DNA of 64,000 bases from Tolypothrix tenuis PCC 7101 (lineage in GTDB: Bacteria > Cyanobacteriota > Cyanobacteriia > Cyanobacteriales > Nostocaceae), in assembly GCF_002368295.1 (NCBI RefSeq), contig NZ_AP018248.1, positions 2,353,977 to 2,417,976 of the forward strand, read 5' to 3'. Shown here one piece after another: positions 43,701 to 52,026 of the stretch. Under the pieces are notes generated by a model, which saw only the letters and a list, made by a program, of their open reading frames with translations, did not search any database and had not been told where the DNA came from. The translations under genes and the position numbers were made by a program. Position 1 is the first letter of the stretch, and each line of letters starts with the position of its first letter.

Positions 43701-44703
43701 CTGTCAACTACTTTTACCACCCAAATCTCGGCAATTGCGCTCGGAAATTACCGGGGAGCAAATTAGCAGTCAGCCTGGACTTTGGCAATCAAATATTCCT
43801 GGTTTAGATCAGATGCATTGGCAAAGTTTGGGGTTAGAAGATTTAGAACTTCCGCGAGTTGGCGAACCAGATATTGTGGCGCGGATTTATCTCCAGCAGC
43901 GTTTAGAAAGTTCACTGTTGGGGCAAGCTGTACTAGATGCGGCATTAGCTCTGAAGTTAATCTTACAACACCAAGAATCTTTCACTCTCGATTTAGCCGA
44001 TCAGCGATGGGTTTTACAAAGGCGAGATTTGGAAAGCCAAGTCTTAGTTCCCTTTGTGCGTCGCTTAAATCGCGAACTGAATAAGTTACTGGTAGCGCGT
44101 GGTATCCCCACAGAAGCAATTAACCAAGCTATCTTAACAGGTGGCGTGGCTTCCATCGCTACAGTCAATCGCTGGCTGAAACAAAAACTCCCCAACGCCA
44201 AAATAATTCAAGATTCCTATCTGGGTGAAAATGGCGCGCCTAATTGTAGTCGAGTTGCTTATGGTTTAGCGATGTTACCGCTACATCCCCAAGTTTTAGA
44301 AATCCCCAGGCAACAATATACCGATTATTTCCTATTTACAGAATTGCTGCGATTGTTGCCCGATAGACCCCTCTCCTTTAGCGAAATCATCCAGTTATTT
44401 GAGGGTCGTGGCATTAATACCCGCATCTGTCAACAACGCCTATTAGCCTTCTTAGAAGGAGAATTACCTGCCGGTTTAATACCCAACCCGCCTGATACTG
44501 CATGGCTCACCCAAAGTTCTCAAAATAACCCAGATTATCATGCGATCGCATCTGCCCCACTGTTTGAAAAACAAGGTAGTCTCACCTATCGACCGAATAC
44601 GCAACAACTTTCATATTTACGTCGCTATCTCGATGCCATCAAAGCCAGTACACAGCAATCTTTAGAGGAACCATATACTGTTAATTTTGCTTTAGAGGTT
44701 TAG
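40792..44703 (+). CDS. Large protein with C-terminal Hsp70/actin-like ATPase domain, 1303 aa
   Basis: The start is GTG. Residues 1-160 are mostly helical with coiled coil (LQAELATLLQERATLVQEIRQLEQRR). Residues about 280-680 are acidic, Pro/Thr/Ser-rich and probably disordered. From about 690 there is an actin-like ATPase fold: WYLGIDFGTTGISAALLDR (phosphate 1), VEEAIASLLSVLDAG, LAINIGATATEMALVDL (phosphate 2) and AILTGGVASIATVNRWL (adenosine). This resembles DnaK-type ATPase domains but lacks a recognisable substrate-binding domain. It is isolated in the genome context here. A chaperone or cytoskeletal role is inference. Confidence 0.8.
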   Translation: MTSRADEIQRLIADIDNLLASNGKRLSKLLSSQAQEPKEVLDRIRDFLVRLGESDVLASDSQNQPTEQKPRSPLLAKFVDQNLQQASQPASEEQSTTLGQNLNSEIKALLQPLQAELATLLQERATLVQEIRQLEQRRLHSYSLTQQLATQEQIIKEFLKVLVSRLMPALTSQLTQSLANSSGSTVANNTNSETAAATPQPFLQSSEQIEQLTRLGQEFDQRLLSLDGTLNIVFEALQRNIRTYHESLSQALTRMHAQGLQGEQVMVSFVNNLTHYLQEFPQQPASLSTPREEVIPATLEPDETKVELVNQPLVNLPAPAENTPPPDELDAMLLELIADASSSFEAPDAATPATLQSDSSSVDEVDKLYASLFGKKNETQPIAEIEPHQVVTNELSPPEAVLPSELSTEPVESVDVVVEKPNNLELEPTEITVAEASQETLTAVENLPPPPTDLFSQEWETLFFDETPLTTPPVAAVTTTTEVAANQANTDTITSLTDLLVELGDDHQDAIAVSSPPADVSNSTTVIASSSRTEVETHDEPPENSSDSYIPASPRENLLSLETAATMPDISLDDEQLQLLDQDLANFDGLLNSQSPLITSWVNRSNQAQQQQIQETVPQEPAEDLSPNALNQTEAPQITPTSFPQPEAEFNFSPIIEKKKEETSTTATSSLSGAPSLNQPEPAPQNTPDSNWYLGIDFGTTGISAALLDRSTYVVYPIYWSAENPAGGSAFQQSFRLPAEVYLPTASGQTAATSPQPDPKLKSTLYSAQLKPYLQVAIPYKSARQKWEPVLQFNEFSAGPLVWVVRSLAKLLLTLKSDRQSTTQGLTATAIGLKEPAFHNIINNIAGVICTCPSSWSEQYRFNLREALLNSKLVKHPQQVFFVEEAIASLLSVLDAGNGEAVQLSHSQGLRSVHSNEQPLVGDTLAINIGATATEMALVDLPENLSQFAHNDFMLHSFAYAGKGIEQDIICQLLLPPKSRQLRSEITGEQISSQPGLWQSNIPGLDQMHWQSLGLEDLELPRVGEPDIVARIYLQQRLESSLLGQAVLDAALALKLILQHQESFTLDLADQRWVLQRRDLESQVLVPFVRRLNRELNKLLVARGIPTEAINQAILTGGVASIATVNRWLKQKLPNAKIIQDSYLGENGAPNCSRVAYGLAMLPLHPQVLEIPRQQYTDYFLFTELLRLLPDRPLSFSEIIQLFEGRGINTRICQQRLLAFLEGELPAGLIPNPPDTAWLTQSSQNNPDYHAIASAPLFEKQGSLTYRPNTQQLSYLRRYLDAIKASTQQSLEEPYTVNFALEV

Positions 44704-44945
44704 GGGATTGGGGATTGGGGACTGGGGATTGGGGACTGGGGACTGGGGACTGGGGACTGGGGACTGGGGACTGGGGACTGGGGACTGGGGACTGGGGATG
44801 AGGAAGACAAGGAGATAAAGGAGAATAATCAAACACCAATTACCAATTACCAATGACCAATTACCAATTACCCATTACCAATGACCAATTACCAATGACC
44901 AATTACCAATTACCAATTACCCATTACCAATGCCCAATTCCCCAT
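44703..44945. repeat. Paired STRR tracts (GGGGACT and ACCAATT types)
   Basis: About fourteen GGGGACT/GGGGATT heptamers run directly from the preceding stop codon to about 44800. ATTACCAATT/ATGACCA-type heptamers follow at about 44836-44945. The rest of the gap to 45145 is AT-rich and should carry the promoter of the next gene. Confidence 0.9.
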
Positions 44946-45145
44946 TTCCATATCACTTAATTATTTTCTCTTACGAAAATATACTGAAACTTTATATTTT
45001 TTTGTTCAATTGAAAGATTGTGTAAAGCTACCTTAAATCTTCCGATAGTAGATAAAAAAATTGTCTATATTAGCACTCAGTACAAACTCAGTAGCAACTG
45101 AACATAAGTGAAACGGTACAGTCCAGTCACAACCGCAGGCAAACT

Positions 45146-45853
45146 ATGTCCATGTCTACTTATACTACTGATGCAAAAGGTTGTACTGTGGAGAATTTAG
45201 CATTATGGAATCAGATTGATTCCGTAAATCTATCGCCACAGTCTTTACACCCCTCTATCAGCAGCACAGCAAAAAGATTGATTGATATTTTCGGTGCGAT
45301 CATCGGGCTAATCATTACAGTAATGGTAGCAATTCCTGTAGCAATTCTTACCTTTGTTGATGATCCAGGCCCGATATTTTATTCGCAAATTCGTTGTGGC
45401 CTTCAGGGTAAACCCTTCCGTATCTGGAAGTTTCGCTCGATGGTTGTCAATGCTGACAAACTCAAGCATTTGGTAAAAAACCAAGCTCAAGGTCACATTT
45501 TTAAAGCTGTAGACGATCCCCGCATTACTCGTGTGGGTAAGTTCTTACGTCGTACCAGCTTAGATGAATTACCTCAGTTTTGGAACGTCCTACTGGGAGA
45601 TATGAGTCTAGTTGGTACTCGTCCACCTACTCCTGATGAAGTGATTCATTACGAACCTCATCATTGGGAAAGATTGCAAGTTAAGCCAGGTATTACTGGA
45701 GAATGGCAAGCTAATGGTCGTTCTAGTATTACCGACTTTGAAAAAGTAGTCAGTATGGATATCGACTATCAGCGTAAGTGGTCGGTTGTTTACGACCTCA
45801 GCCTTATTTTGAAAACTATCAGGGTTGTCTTTTTAAAGACAGGTGCTTATTAA
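45146..45853 (+). CDS. Polyprenyl-phosphate sugar-phosphate transferase (WcaJ/RfbP type)
   Basis: This 235-aa protein is a bacterial sugar transferase that primes exopolysaccharide or glycan synthesis by moving a sugar phosphate onto undecaprenyl phosphate. It has one membrane hairpin (DIFGAIIGLIITVMVAIPVAIL), then GPIFYSQIRCGLQGKPFRIWKFRSMV, RRTSLDELPQFWNVLLGDMSLVGTRPP and KPGITGEWQANGRS. Only the catalytic half is present, without the N-terminal multi-helix domain of longer WcaJ proteins. It stands alone on the plus strand. Confidence 0.92.
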   Translation: MSMSTYTTDAKGCTVENLALWNQIDSVNLSPQSLHPSISSTAKRLIDIFGAIIGLIITVMVAIPVAILTFVDDPGPIFYSQIRCGLQGKPFRIWKFRSMVVNADKLKHLVKNQAQGHIFKAVDDPRITRVGKFLRRTSLDELPQFWNVLLGDMSLVGTRPPTPDEVIHYEPHHWERLQVKPGITGEWQANGRSSITDFEKVVSMDIDYQRKWSVVYDLSLILKTIRVVFLKTGAY

Positions 45854-45968
45854 TTTACTGCCACTCTTGCTAGTCAGGGTGTGCCTATCTCACCATGAGA
45901 CAGAATTCAACATTATGAGTGTATACTCCAAAATTTTTGGTAATTTATAATATTGAATTTTGAATTGT

Positions 45969-46838
45969 TTAGCCTTTTACGCCACTACCAGTTTCTGTAG
46001 GTACGATATAGCGTTGCAAGAAGAGAAATAGTACCAATACAGGGGCAATAGAAATTACTGAACCAGCAGCTACCAACCGCCAATCAAGAGAAAACGTACC
46101 TGCAAGCTTTGCAACGCCCAGGGGAAGAGTGTATAAGTTTTCGTCTTGGATGACAATTAACGGCCACAAAAAATCACTCCAAGAACCGATAAAGACGAAA
46201 ATAGCCAGGGTTGCAAGGGCTGGGCGAACTGCCGGCAACATTACATACCACCATAAACCTAACTCGGAGCTGCCATCCATACGGGCAGCTTCTTCTATTT
46301 CTTTAGGAACGCTCATAAAAGCTTGGCGCAATAGAAAAATCCCAAAAGCCGAAGCTAAACTCGGAAAAATCATTCCTAAATAACTATTTCTCAAACCTAT
46401 TTGAACAGTCAAAATATATAAGGGAATCATCACGATTTGAAAGGGAATCATAATCGTGGAAACAATGGCGATAAAAATCCAATCTCGTCCGGGGAATGAC
46501 AACCTGGCTAAGGGATAGGCTGCTAAGGAGCAAAACAGCAGATTTAAACCCACAGTCAACAATGCCACCAGCGTGCTGTTGTAGAGATACTGGGAAAAAG
46601 GTAGAGAATTCCAGACATTAGCAAAATTATCTAATGTAGGTTGGCTGGGTAACAGCTGCAGTGGCGACTGCAAAATGTTTTCTGTGGGTGATTTTAAGGC
46701 TGTACTAATTAGCCACAGCAAAGGAAACAGAGTTAAGAGTGCGATCGCGCCTAAAATACTATATGTTCCTAAAATCTTAAATTGGGAATTCTGCCGAAAA
46801 ATTTTCATAGCTAAACTAAATTTACCAATTTCAAACAT
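45969..46838 (-). CDS. MalG-type sugar ABC transporter permease
   Basis: This 289-aa protein has six membrane helices and the permease EAA loop EEAARMDGSSELGLWWYVMLPAVRPALA. It resembles the MalG/UgpE group of carbohydrate importers. An alternative ATG at 46808 would drop ten residues. No partner permease, binding protein or ATPase gene is adjacent in the window, so its substrate cannot be set. The 461-bp gap to the right (46839-47299) is very AT-rich and shows nothing recognisable. Confidence 0.88.
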   Translation of the reverse strand: MFEIGKFSLAMKIFRQNSQFKILGTYSILGAIALLTLFPLLWLISTALKSPTENILQSPLQLLPSQPTLDNFANVWNSLPFSQYLYNSTLVALLTVGLNLLFCSLAAYPLARLSFPGRDWIFIAIVSTIMIPFQIVMIPLYILTVQIGLRNSYLGMIFPSLASAFGIFLLRQAFMSVPKEIEEAARMDGSSELGLWWYVMLPAVRPALATLAIFVFIGSWSDFLWPLIVIQDENLYTLPLGVAKLAGTFSLDWRLVAAGSVISIAPVLVLFLFLQRYIVPTETGSGVKG

Positions 46839-47299
46839 TATAATTATTTTTTGCTATGTTCCTGGTTTATATCTATTAATTTGCATACGAAATTATCAAT
46901 TATTAAGTAAAAATTACTAATATTGAATTTTTCTGCCTCTAGTCCAATGGCAAAAATCCCAAAAAATCAGTAATTATTCGGAAGTAAATTATAGTAATTA
47001 CTGCAAATATTAAATTTTAATCTGCTAATTTTATATATTCAAATGAGGCTTTGATATCAGTAGATTGAAGTTTTTTAGAAAATACTTGCCCATATTAATT
47101 TTATTGCTAATATTTAGATAAATATTAATATTCAACAAATCTTGCCCTATTTTCTAATATTGCTAAACGTAATCAATGTATTAGATAATAAATTTAATCT
47201 ATAGCAAGTTAAGTGATTTTCATAAATTAATAGATTATTGCAAGTAATAATTTTGTTGTATTTTAATAATTTGTTAGTAATCTGCTCCTTTTTTTTAAT

Positions 47300-49153
47300 A
47301 TGCAACAAAATCATATTTATAAAAAAATATTTGATGTTTTTCTTCAAATAGATAACAGTTGGATATTAAAAATAATTCATAATTTTACTATTGGACAAAA
47401 AATTCGTTATGGTTATATCCTGAGTCTTAGTATTGCCGTTTTAGGTACAGTTGGCGGGTTGATAGTTGGAGATTTTTACCAAAGACCAGCTAGACAGCAG
47501 AAAGATTCTGCCCAGTACGAACTACAGCTACTCCATCGCTTGCAGACTGCTATTTTACAAACAAGGAATAGTCAACAACAAGTTATTGCTGTAATTACCC
47601 ATAAACCAAAATTATTGCATCATCAATACGCTGATTTTGCTAAGTATGCACTTGAACTGAAAAATCTGTGGTCTGAAGTAGAAACTCATGTGAATAGCGA
47701 AAAATATCAACATGAGAACAACAGTGAAGGGATACCAGATTTTCTCAAAGCTCATTCAAGAATAAAAGAAGAATATATCAGCCAAGTAGAAAAGCTGATG
47801 GCAGAGATTCCTGCTAACTATAATTTTAAACTAGAAGATATTGAACCATTACAAGAATTGTTAGTTAAATTCTCTAGCAGCTCTATAGCCCTAGAATATG
47901 ATTTAATTGATGATGACTTAAATCACGTAATTAATGCCTCTTATCAGGATGAGAAACAAGCGGAAGTAGCATTAAGTGATGCAGAAACAATCCGCTTTAA
48001 AATTGTTGCCACCAGCGTTTTACTATCAATAATACTAGCGGGTATTGTTGCTCACTACACAAGCTACCTATTAACGGCTCCTATTTTAGCTGTGACTAAA
48101 GTTGCAAAGCGTACAACTGAAGAATTGAACTTTAATATATTAGCGCCTGTAACTACAAAAGATGAAATAGGAGTCTTAGCTAGCTCGCTCAATAGTTTAA
48201 TTCAACGTCTAGCGCAATACACTGATGAACTAGAATTAGCACGTGAGACTTTAGAAACTAGGGTAGATGAACGAACTCATGAACTAACGCAAGCTTTAAA
48301 TTCATTAAAGCAGACACAAACTCACCTCATTCAAACAGAAAAAATGTCTGCTCTTGGTCAAATGGTAGCTGGTGTTGCTCATGAAATTAATAATCCAGTA
48401 AACTTTATTTATGCCAATTTATCTTATATTACTAACTATACAAATGATTTAATTGCATTAATTGAACTTTACCAGAAACGCTACCCTCAAACAGAACCAG
48501 CAATCCTTAAATTTACCGAAGATATTGACTTAAATTATATTTGTGAGGATTTACCAAAAATTACAAATTCTATGGAAGTAGGTGCCCAGCGTATTCGTGA
48601 GATTGTACTAAGTTTAAGGAACTTCTCAAGGCTGGATGAAGCTGAAATGAAATCAGTCAATATTCATGAAGGTATTGAAAGTACATTGCTGATTTTGCAA
48701 CATCGCCTGAAAAGCAAGCCTGGTTATCCAGAAATTGAAATCATCAAAGAATATGGTAACTTGCCAGCCATCGAATGCTATGTTGGGCAACTGAACCAAG
48801 TATTTATGAATATTTTAATGAATTCTATCGAAGCGTTTGAAAGCCAAGGTCAGAAATGTTCAATTAATCGAAATAAAATTGCTACAAATATTATTAATAT
48901 ACGCACTCAAATTACCGAAAAAGATTGGGTGAGAATTAGTATTCAAGATAATGGTATTGGAATTCGTGAGCAAGTGAAATCTAAAATATTTGACCCGTTT
49001 TTTACGACAAAACCAGTAGGAGAAGGTACAGGTTTAGGGTTAGCAGTTAGCTATCAAATTATCGTGGAAAAACATAAGGGATATCTGAGATGCATATCAG
49101 AACTGGGAGAAGGAACTGAGTTTCAAATTGAAATACCTATTAGTCAAAGGTGA
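47300..49153 (+). CDS. HAMP-domain sensor histidine kinase
   Basis: This 617-aa kinase has membrane helices at about residues 37-60 and 235-255 flanking an extracytoplasmic helical sensor. A HAMP domain and coiled coil follow (LETRVDERTHELTQALNSLKQTQTHLIQ). The phospho-acceptor region has ALGQMVAGVAHEINNPVNFIYANL. The ATPase domain has the N-box LMNSIEAF, DNGIGI and GTGLGLAVSYQI. No response regulator gene is adjacent. The signal is unknown. Confidence 0.92.
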   Translation: MQQNHIYKKIFDVFLQIDNSWILKIIHNFTIGQKIRYGYILSLSIAVLGTVGGLIVGDFYQRPARQQKDSAQYELQLLHRLQTAILQTRNSQQQVIAVITHKPKLLHHQYADFAKYALELKNLWSEVETHVNSEKYQHENNSEGIPDFLKAHSRIKEEYISQVEKLMAEIPANYNFKLEDIEPLQELLVKFSSSSIALEYDLIDDDLNHVINASYQDEKQAEVALSDAETIRFKIVATSVLLSIILAGIVAHYTSYLLTAPILAVTKVAKRTTEELNFNILAPVTTKDEIGVLASSLNSLIQRLAQYTDELELARETLETRVDERTHELTQALNSLKQTQTHLIQTEKMSALGQMVAGVAHEINNPVNFIYANLSYITNYTNDLIALIELYQKRYPQTEPAILKFTEDIDLNYICEDLPKITNSMEVGAQRIREIVLSLRNFSRLDEAEMKSVNIHEGIESTLLILQHRLKSKPGYPEIEIIKEYGNLPAIECYVGQLNQVFMNILMNSIEAFESQGQKCSINRNKIATNIINIRTQITEKDWVRISIQDNGIGIREQVKSKIFDPFFTTKPVGEGTGLGLAVSYQIIVEKHKGYLRCISELGEGTEFQIEIPISQR

Positions 49154-49154
49154 T

Positions 49155-49343
49155 TTGTCATTTGTCATTTGGTAATTGGTAATTGGTAATTGGTAATTGG
49201 TGGTTGTTATTTTTCCCCCCTGCTCCCCTGCTTTTTCCCAGTCCTCAGTCCCCAGTCCTCAGTCCCCAGTCCCCAGTCCCCAATCCCCAATCCCTAATCC
49301 CCAGTCCCTAATCCCTAATCCCCAGTCCCCAATCCCCAGTCTC
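49155..49343. repeat. STRR tracts between the kinase gene and moeA
   Basis: GGTAATT heptamers at 49155-49203 are followed by CCCCAGT/CCCTAAT heptamers at about 49238-49341, ending at the moeA stop codon. An open frame through them is repeat translation only. Confidence 0.88.
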
Positions 49344-49345
49344 TA

Positions 49346-50578
49346 TCAAGTAGGCAAAACTAAGACCTCGTCACCTGGAGAAATTAAGTTTGTGCCTACT
49401 GGGATGACCGCTAGGGCATTGGTTTGAGCTAAATTAATTAAATTGCCAGAACTATGGCTACCACCGGCTTTGCGAAACTGGTAAATTCCATCAATTAAGT
49501 GTAATTGACCCCAAACATAAGTTTCGCGCTTACCATCCGATCGCATCAAGAACTGCGATCGCACTTTCACAAATTTTACTTGCCAACCTACACTTAGCCC
49601 TGAAAGTTTCTTAATTGCTGGCTGAACAAAACGCAAAAAGGTTACCAACACCGCCGCCGGGTTTCCTGGTAACCCAAAGTACAGCGCTGAATTTTGCGTG
49701 GAGAAGCTAGCTACAGTCAGAGGTTTACCCGGCCTCATGGCTACAGCACGAATGTGAATTTCTGCTTCTAGAGACTCCAAAATTTTGTCAACATAGTCAT
49801 AATCTCCTACCGAAACCCCACCGGAAGAGATGACTATATCAGCATTAGCGATCGCGTAAGCTATGGTTTTCTCAAGTGCTACAGGATCGTCCTTAACAAT
49901 ACCTAACATTAACGCTTCTGCTCCCGCTTGCTTAACTAAAGCTGCGAGTGCATAGCCATTAGAATCGACAATTTGTCCGGCTTCTAGGGATTGATTGACG
50001 GTAACCAGTTCATCTCCTGTGGAAAAAATTGCCACACGCGGACGACGGTAAACACTGACTTGAGCGCATTGGGCTGCTGCTAACACAGCAATTTCTGCTG
50101 GGTTTATGAGAATTCCGGGTGGTAGTAACTGAGTTCCAGCTTGGTAAAACTCACCTTTGTGTCTAACAAATTCTTGGGGTTTTGGCGCAGCGAGAATCTC
50201 AACTTGCTTGTCTTGGCGGTTTGTTACTTCTTGAATCACTACAGTATCCGCACCTTGGGGCATAATTGCACCTGTAAAAATCCTGGCTGCCTGACCCTGT
50301 AAAATTGTAGATTGGGGCTGATAACCTGCGGGGATTTCCTCAACAATATCCAAAACGGCTGGTTGTTCGGCGCTTGAGTGCTGTACATCTTCATAACGCA
50401 CAGCATAGCCATCCATCGCCGAGTTATCCCAATGGGGAAAATCCAGCTGACTAGTGACAGGTGTAGCGAGAATGCGTCCTGTGGCTGCTAATAAATCTAG
50501 ATTTTCTGTATTACCCTGAGCATCCAAAGGTTGGACTAAATTTAAAATAACTGCTTCTGTATCGCTGACTGATAGCAT
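49346..50578 (-). CDS. moeA: Molybdopterin molybdenumtransferase MoeA
   Basis: This 410-aa enzyme inserts molybdate into adenylylated molybdopterin to make Moco. It shows NSAMDGYAVR, IFTGAIMPQGADTVVIQE, FSTGDELV, SSGGVSVGDYDYV and FGLPGNPAAVLVTF, in the order expected. Length is normal. Moco serves nitrate reductase and similar enzymes, not nitrogenase FeMo-cofactor. Downstream of the start on the other side lie GGTCAAG heptamer repeats (50607-50645). Confidence 0.95.
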   Translation of the reverse strand: MLSVSDTEAVILNLVQPLDAQGNTENLDLLAATGRILATPVTSQLDFPHWDNSAMDGYAVRYEDVQHSSAEQPAVLDIVEEIPAGYQPQSTILQGQAARIFTGAIMPQGADTVVIQEVTNRQDKQVEILAAPKPQEFVRHKGEFYQAGTQLLPPGILINPAEIAVLAAAQCAQVSVYRRPRVAIFSTGDELVTVNQSLEAGQIVDSNGYALAALVKQAGAEALMLGIVKDDPVALEKTIAYAIANADIVISSGGVSVGDYDYVDKILESLEAEIHIRAVAMRPGKPLTVASFSTQNSALYFGLPGNPAAVLVTFLRFVQPAIKKLSGLSVGWQVKFVKVRSQFLMRSDGKRETYVWGQLHLIDGIYQFRKAGGSHSSGNLINLAQTNALAVIPVGTNLISPGDEVLVLPT

Positions 50579-50606
50579 AAGCGATCGCCTGGTGTGAGAA
50601 ATTGTT

Positions 50607-50646
50607 AAAGGTCAAGGGTCAAAGGTCAAAGGTCAAAGGTCAAGGG
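50607..50646. repeat. GGTCAAG/GGTCAAA heptamer repeat
   Basis: Five to six tandem heptamers lie upstream of moeA. The same unit occurs at 38470-38502 upstream of the UPF0284/CobT-like gene. Confidence 0.8.
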
Positions 50647-50791
50647 TGTGACTTTTGTCCAACATTTTTCTTAATCCTTCAATCTACTATTAAACATAGT
50701 GGCAATAATTAATTCCTTAACCCCTAAATAAAAATCCTGCCCGTATAAACAGCCATTCCCCCTTCCCCATTCCCCATTCCCCTAACCATTT

Positions 50792-51349
50792 ATGACTATC
50801 GAACGAGTACCCCAAAAACATTATCCCAAGGCTGAACTTGGGCGGCGCGGTATGGCGTTGGGATTAGATTTCTTTGTGATTTGGTTAATCAGTTCCTTTT
50901 TGGGAAACAACAATTTAGGAATTCAGGTGATGCAAATTTTTGTGTTTGCGATCGCTTGGCTAATTTTGCGGGTACTAGTTGTATATAACAACCAGGGACA
51001 AAGTTTAGGGCGTTGGGCTTTTGACCTCAAAATTTTGGAAGTCGAAGAGGGACAGGTTGTAGGCAGAATTCCGACTCTGCTAGCATTGCTAAAGCGGGAA
51101 GCGATCGCTGGTTTGGGTGCTATTTGTGTGTCAATTGCCTTAGGCAATATTCGCGCCAACCCCACTGCTATACTGCTAGTAATTCCTCTGGCGATTGACT
51201 GTGGTATAGCCTTTAATGATACCCAGTTGCGTCAAGCTTTGCATGACCGCTATTCAGGAACTATCATAGTTTCGTCGCGTCGTGGCTATTCGCTAGATAT
51301 AAAAGTCAAGCGATTAGTTGAAAATTTACGGCGGAATGTGAGAAGATAG
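50792..51349 (+). CDS. RDD-family membrane protein
   Basis: This 185-aa protein has the RDD pattern: ELGRRGMALGLDFFVIWLISSF near the N-terminus and QGQSLGRWAFDLKIL after the second helix. Three to four membrane helices are visible. RDD proteins are small integral membrane proteins, some of which act as ion antiporters, but the role here is unknown. It lies 43 bp upstream of rpmG on the same strand. The C-terminus is basic. Confidence 0.85.
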   Translation: MTIERVPQKHYPKAELGRRGMALGLDFFVIWLISSFLGNNNLGIQVMQIFVFAIAWLILRVLVVYNNQGQSLGRWAFDLKILEVEEGQVVGRIPTLLALLKREAIAGLGAICVSIALGNIRANPTAILLVIPLAIDCGIAFNDTQLRQALHDRYSGTIIVSSRRGYSLDIKVKRLVENLRRNVRR

Positions 51350-51392
51350 TCATTTGTGTTAATTCTCTCCAGGCTTTACGGTTTGAAAGATT

Positions 51393-51587
51393 ATGGCTAA
51401 GAGCAAAGGTGTCCGCATCATCGTGACACTAGAATGTACCGAATGTCGCACTAACGCTAACAAGCGCACCCCTGGTGTTTCCCGGTATACCACCACGAAA
51501 AATCGGCGTAACACCACCAACCGATTAGAACTGAAAAAGTTCTGTTCTCATTGCAACACACACACAGTCCACAAGGAAATTAAGTAA
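51393..51587 (+). CDS. rpmG: 50S ribosomal protein L33
   Basis: This 64-aa protein has VRIIVTLECTECRTN and later KKFCSHCNTHTVHKEIK, keeping the four zinc-binding cysteines of the C+ form of L33. It is the first gene of the conserved rpmG-rpsR pair and its stop is 2 bp from the rpsR start. Confidence 0.97.
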   Translation: MAKSKGVRIIVTLECTECRTNANKRTPGVSRYTTTKNRRNTTNRLELKKFCSHCNTHTVHKEIK

Positions 51588-51589
51588 AA

Positions 51590-51805
51590 ATGAGTTACTA
51601 CCGTCGTCGTCTGTCTCCGATCAAGCCGGGAGAACCAATAGATTATAAAGATGTTGATTTGTTGCGGAAGTTTGTCACAGAGCGCGGTAAAATCCTGCCA
51701 CGGCGGATTACTGGGCTGACATCTCAGCAACAGCGGGACTTAACATTGGCAATTAAACGTGCCCGGATTGTGGCATTGTTGCCGTTTATCAATGCGGAAG
51801 GCTAA
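51590..51805 (+). CDS. rpsR: 30S ribosomal protein S18
   Basis: This 71-aa protein has IDYKDVDLLRKFVTERGKILPRRITGLTSQQQRDLTLAIKRARIVALLPF, the S18 core. It directly follows rpmG, as in other cyanobacteria and plastids. The RNase gene follows after 221 bp holding AATCTAAAAT-type repeats. Confidence 0.97.
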   Translation: MSYYRRRLSPIKPGEPIDYKDVDLLRKFVTERGKILPRRITGLTSQQQRDLTLAIKRARIVALLPFINAEG

Positions 51806-52026
51806 TTCCGGTTGGAAACGAGAATTTTAGGTTCTGGATGATCTCAAGCAGCTGCGTTGATAATATATGTAGCTGCAAATTTTTATATTCCAAAATCTAA
51901 AATTGCAGAAAGTTCAGTGTAGAATCGTGTTCTACAATCTAAAAAATCAGCAGATTTTGGATTTAGTAGTTATTATTTAATCCAAAATCTAAAATTTATT
52001 CGTACACCAAATTAATTGCGAGAGTT

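Noticed and set aside
44703..44945. Possible CRISPR array
   Set aside because: The unit is a 7-bp tandem repeat without unique spacers; it is an STRR.
49197..49427. 76-aa frame rich in SPVPSPQSPIPN
   Set aside because: It is the translation of STRR heptamers overlapping the end of moeA.
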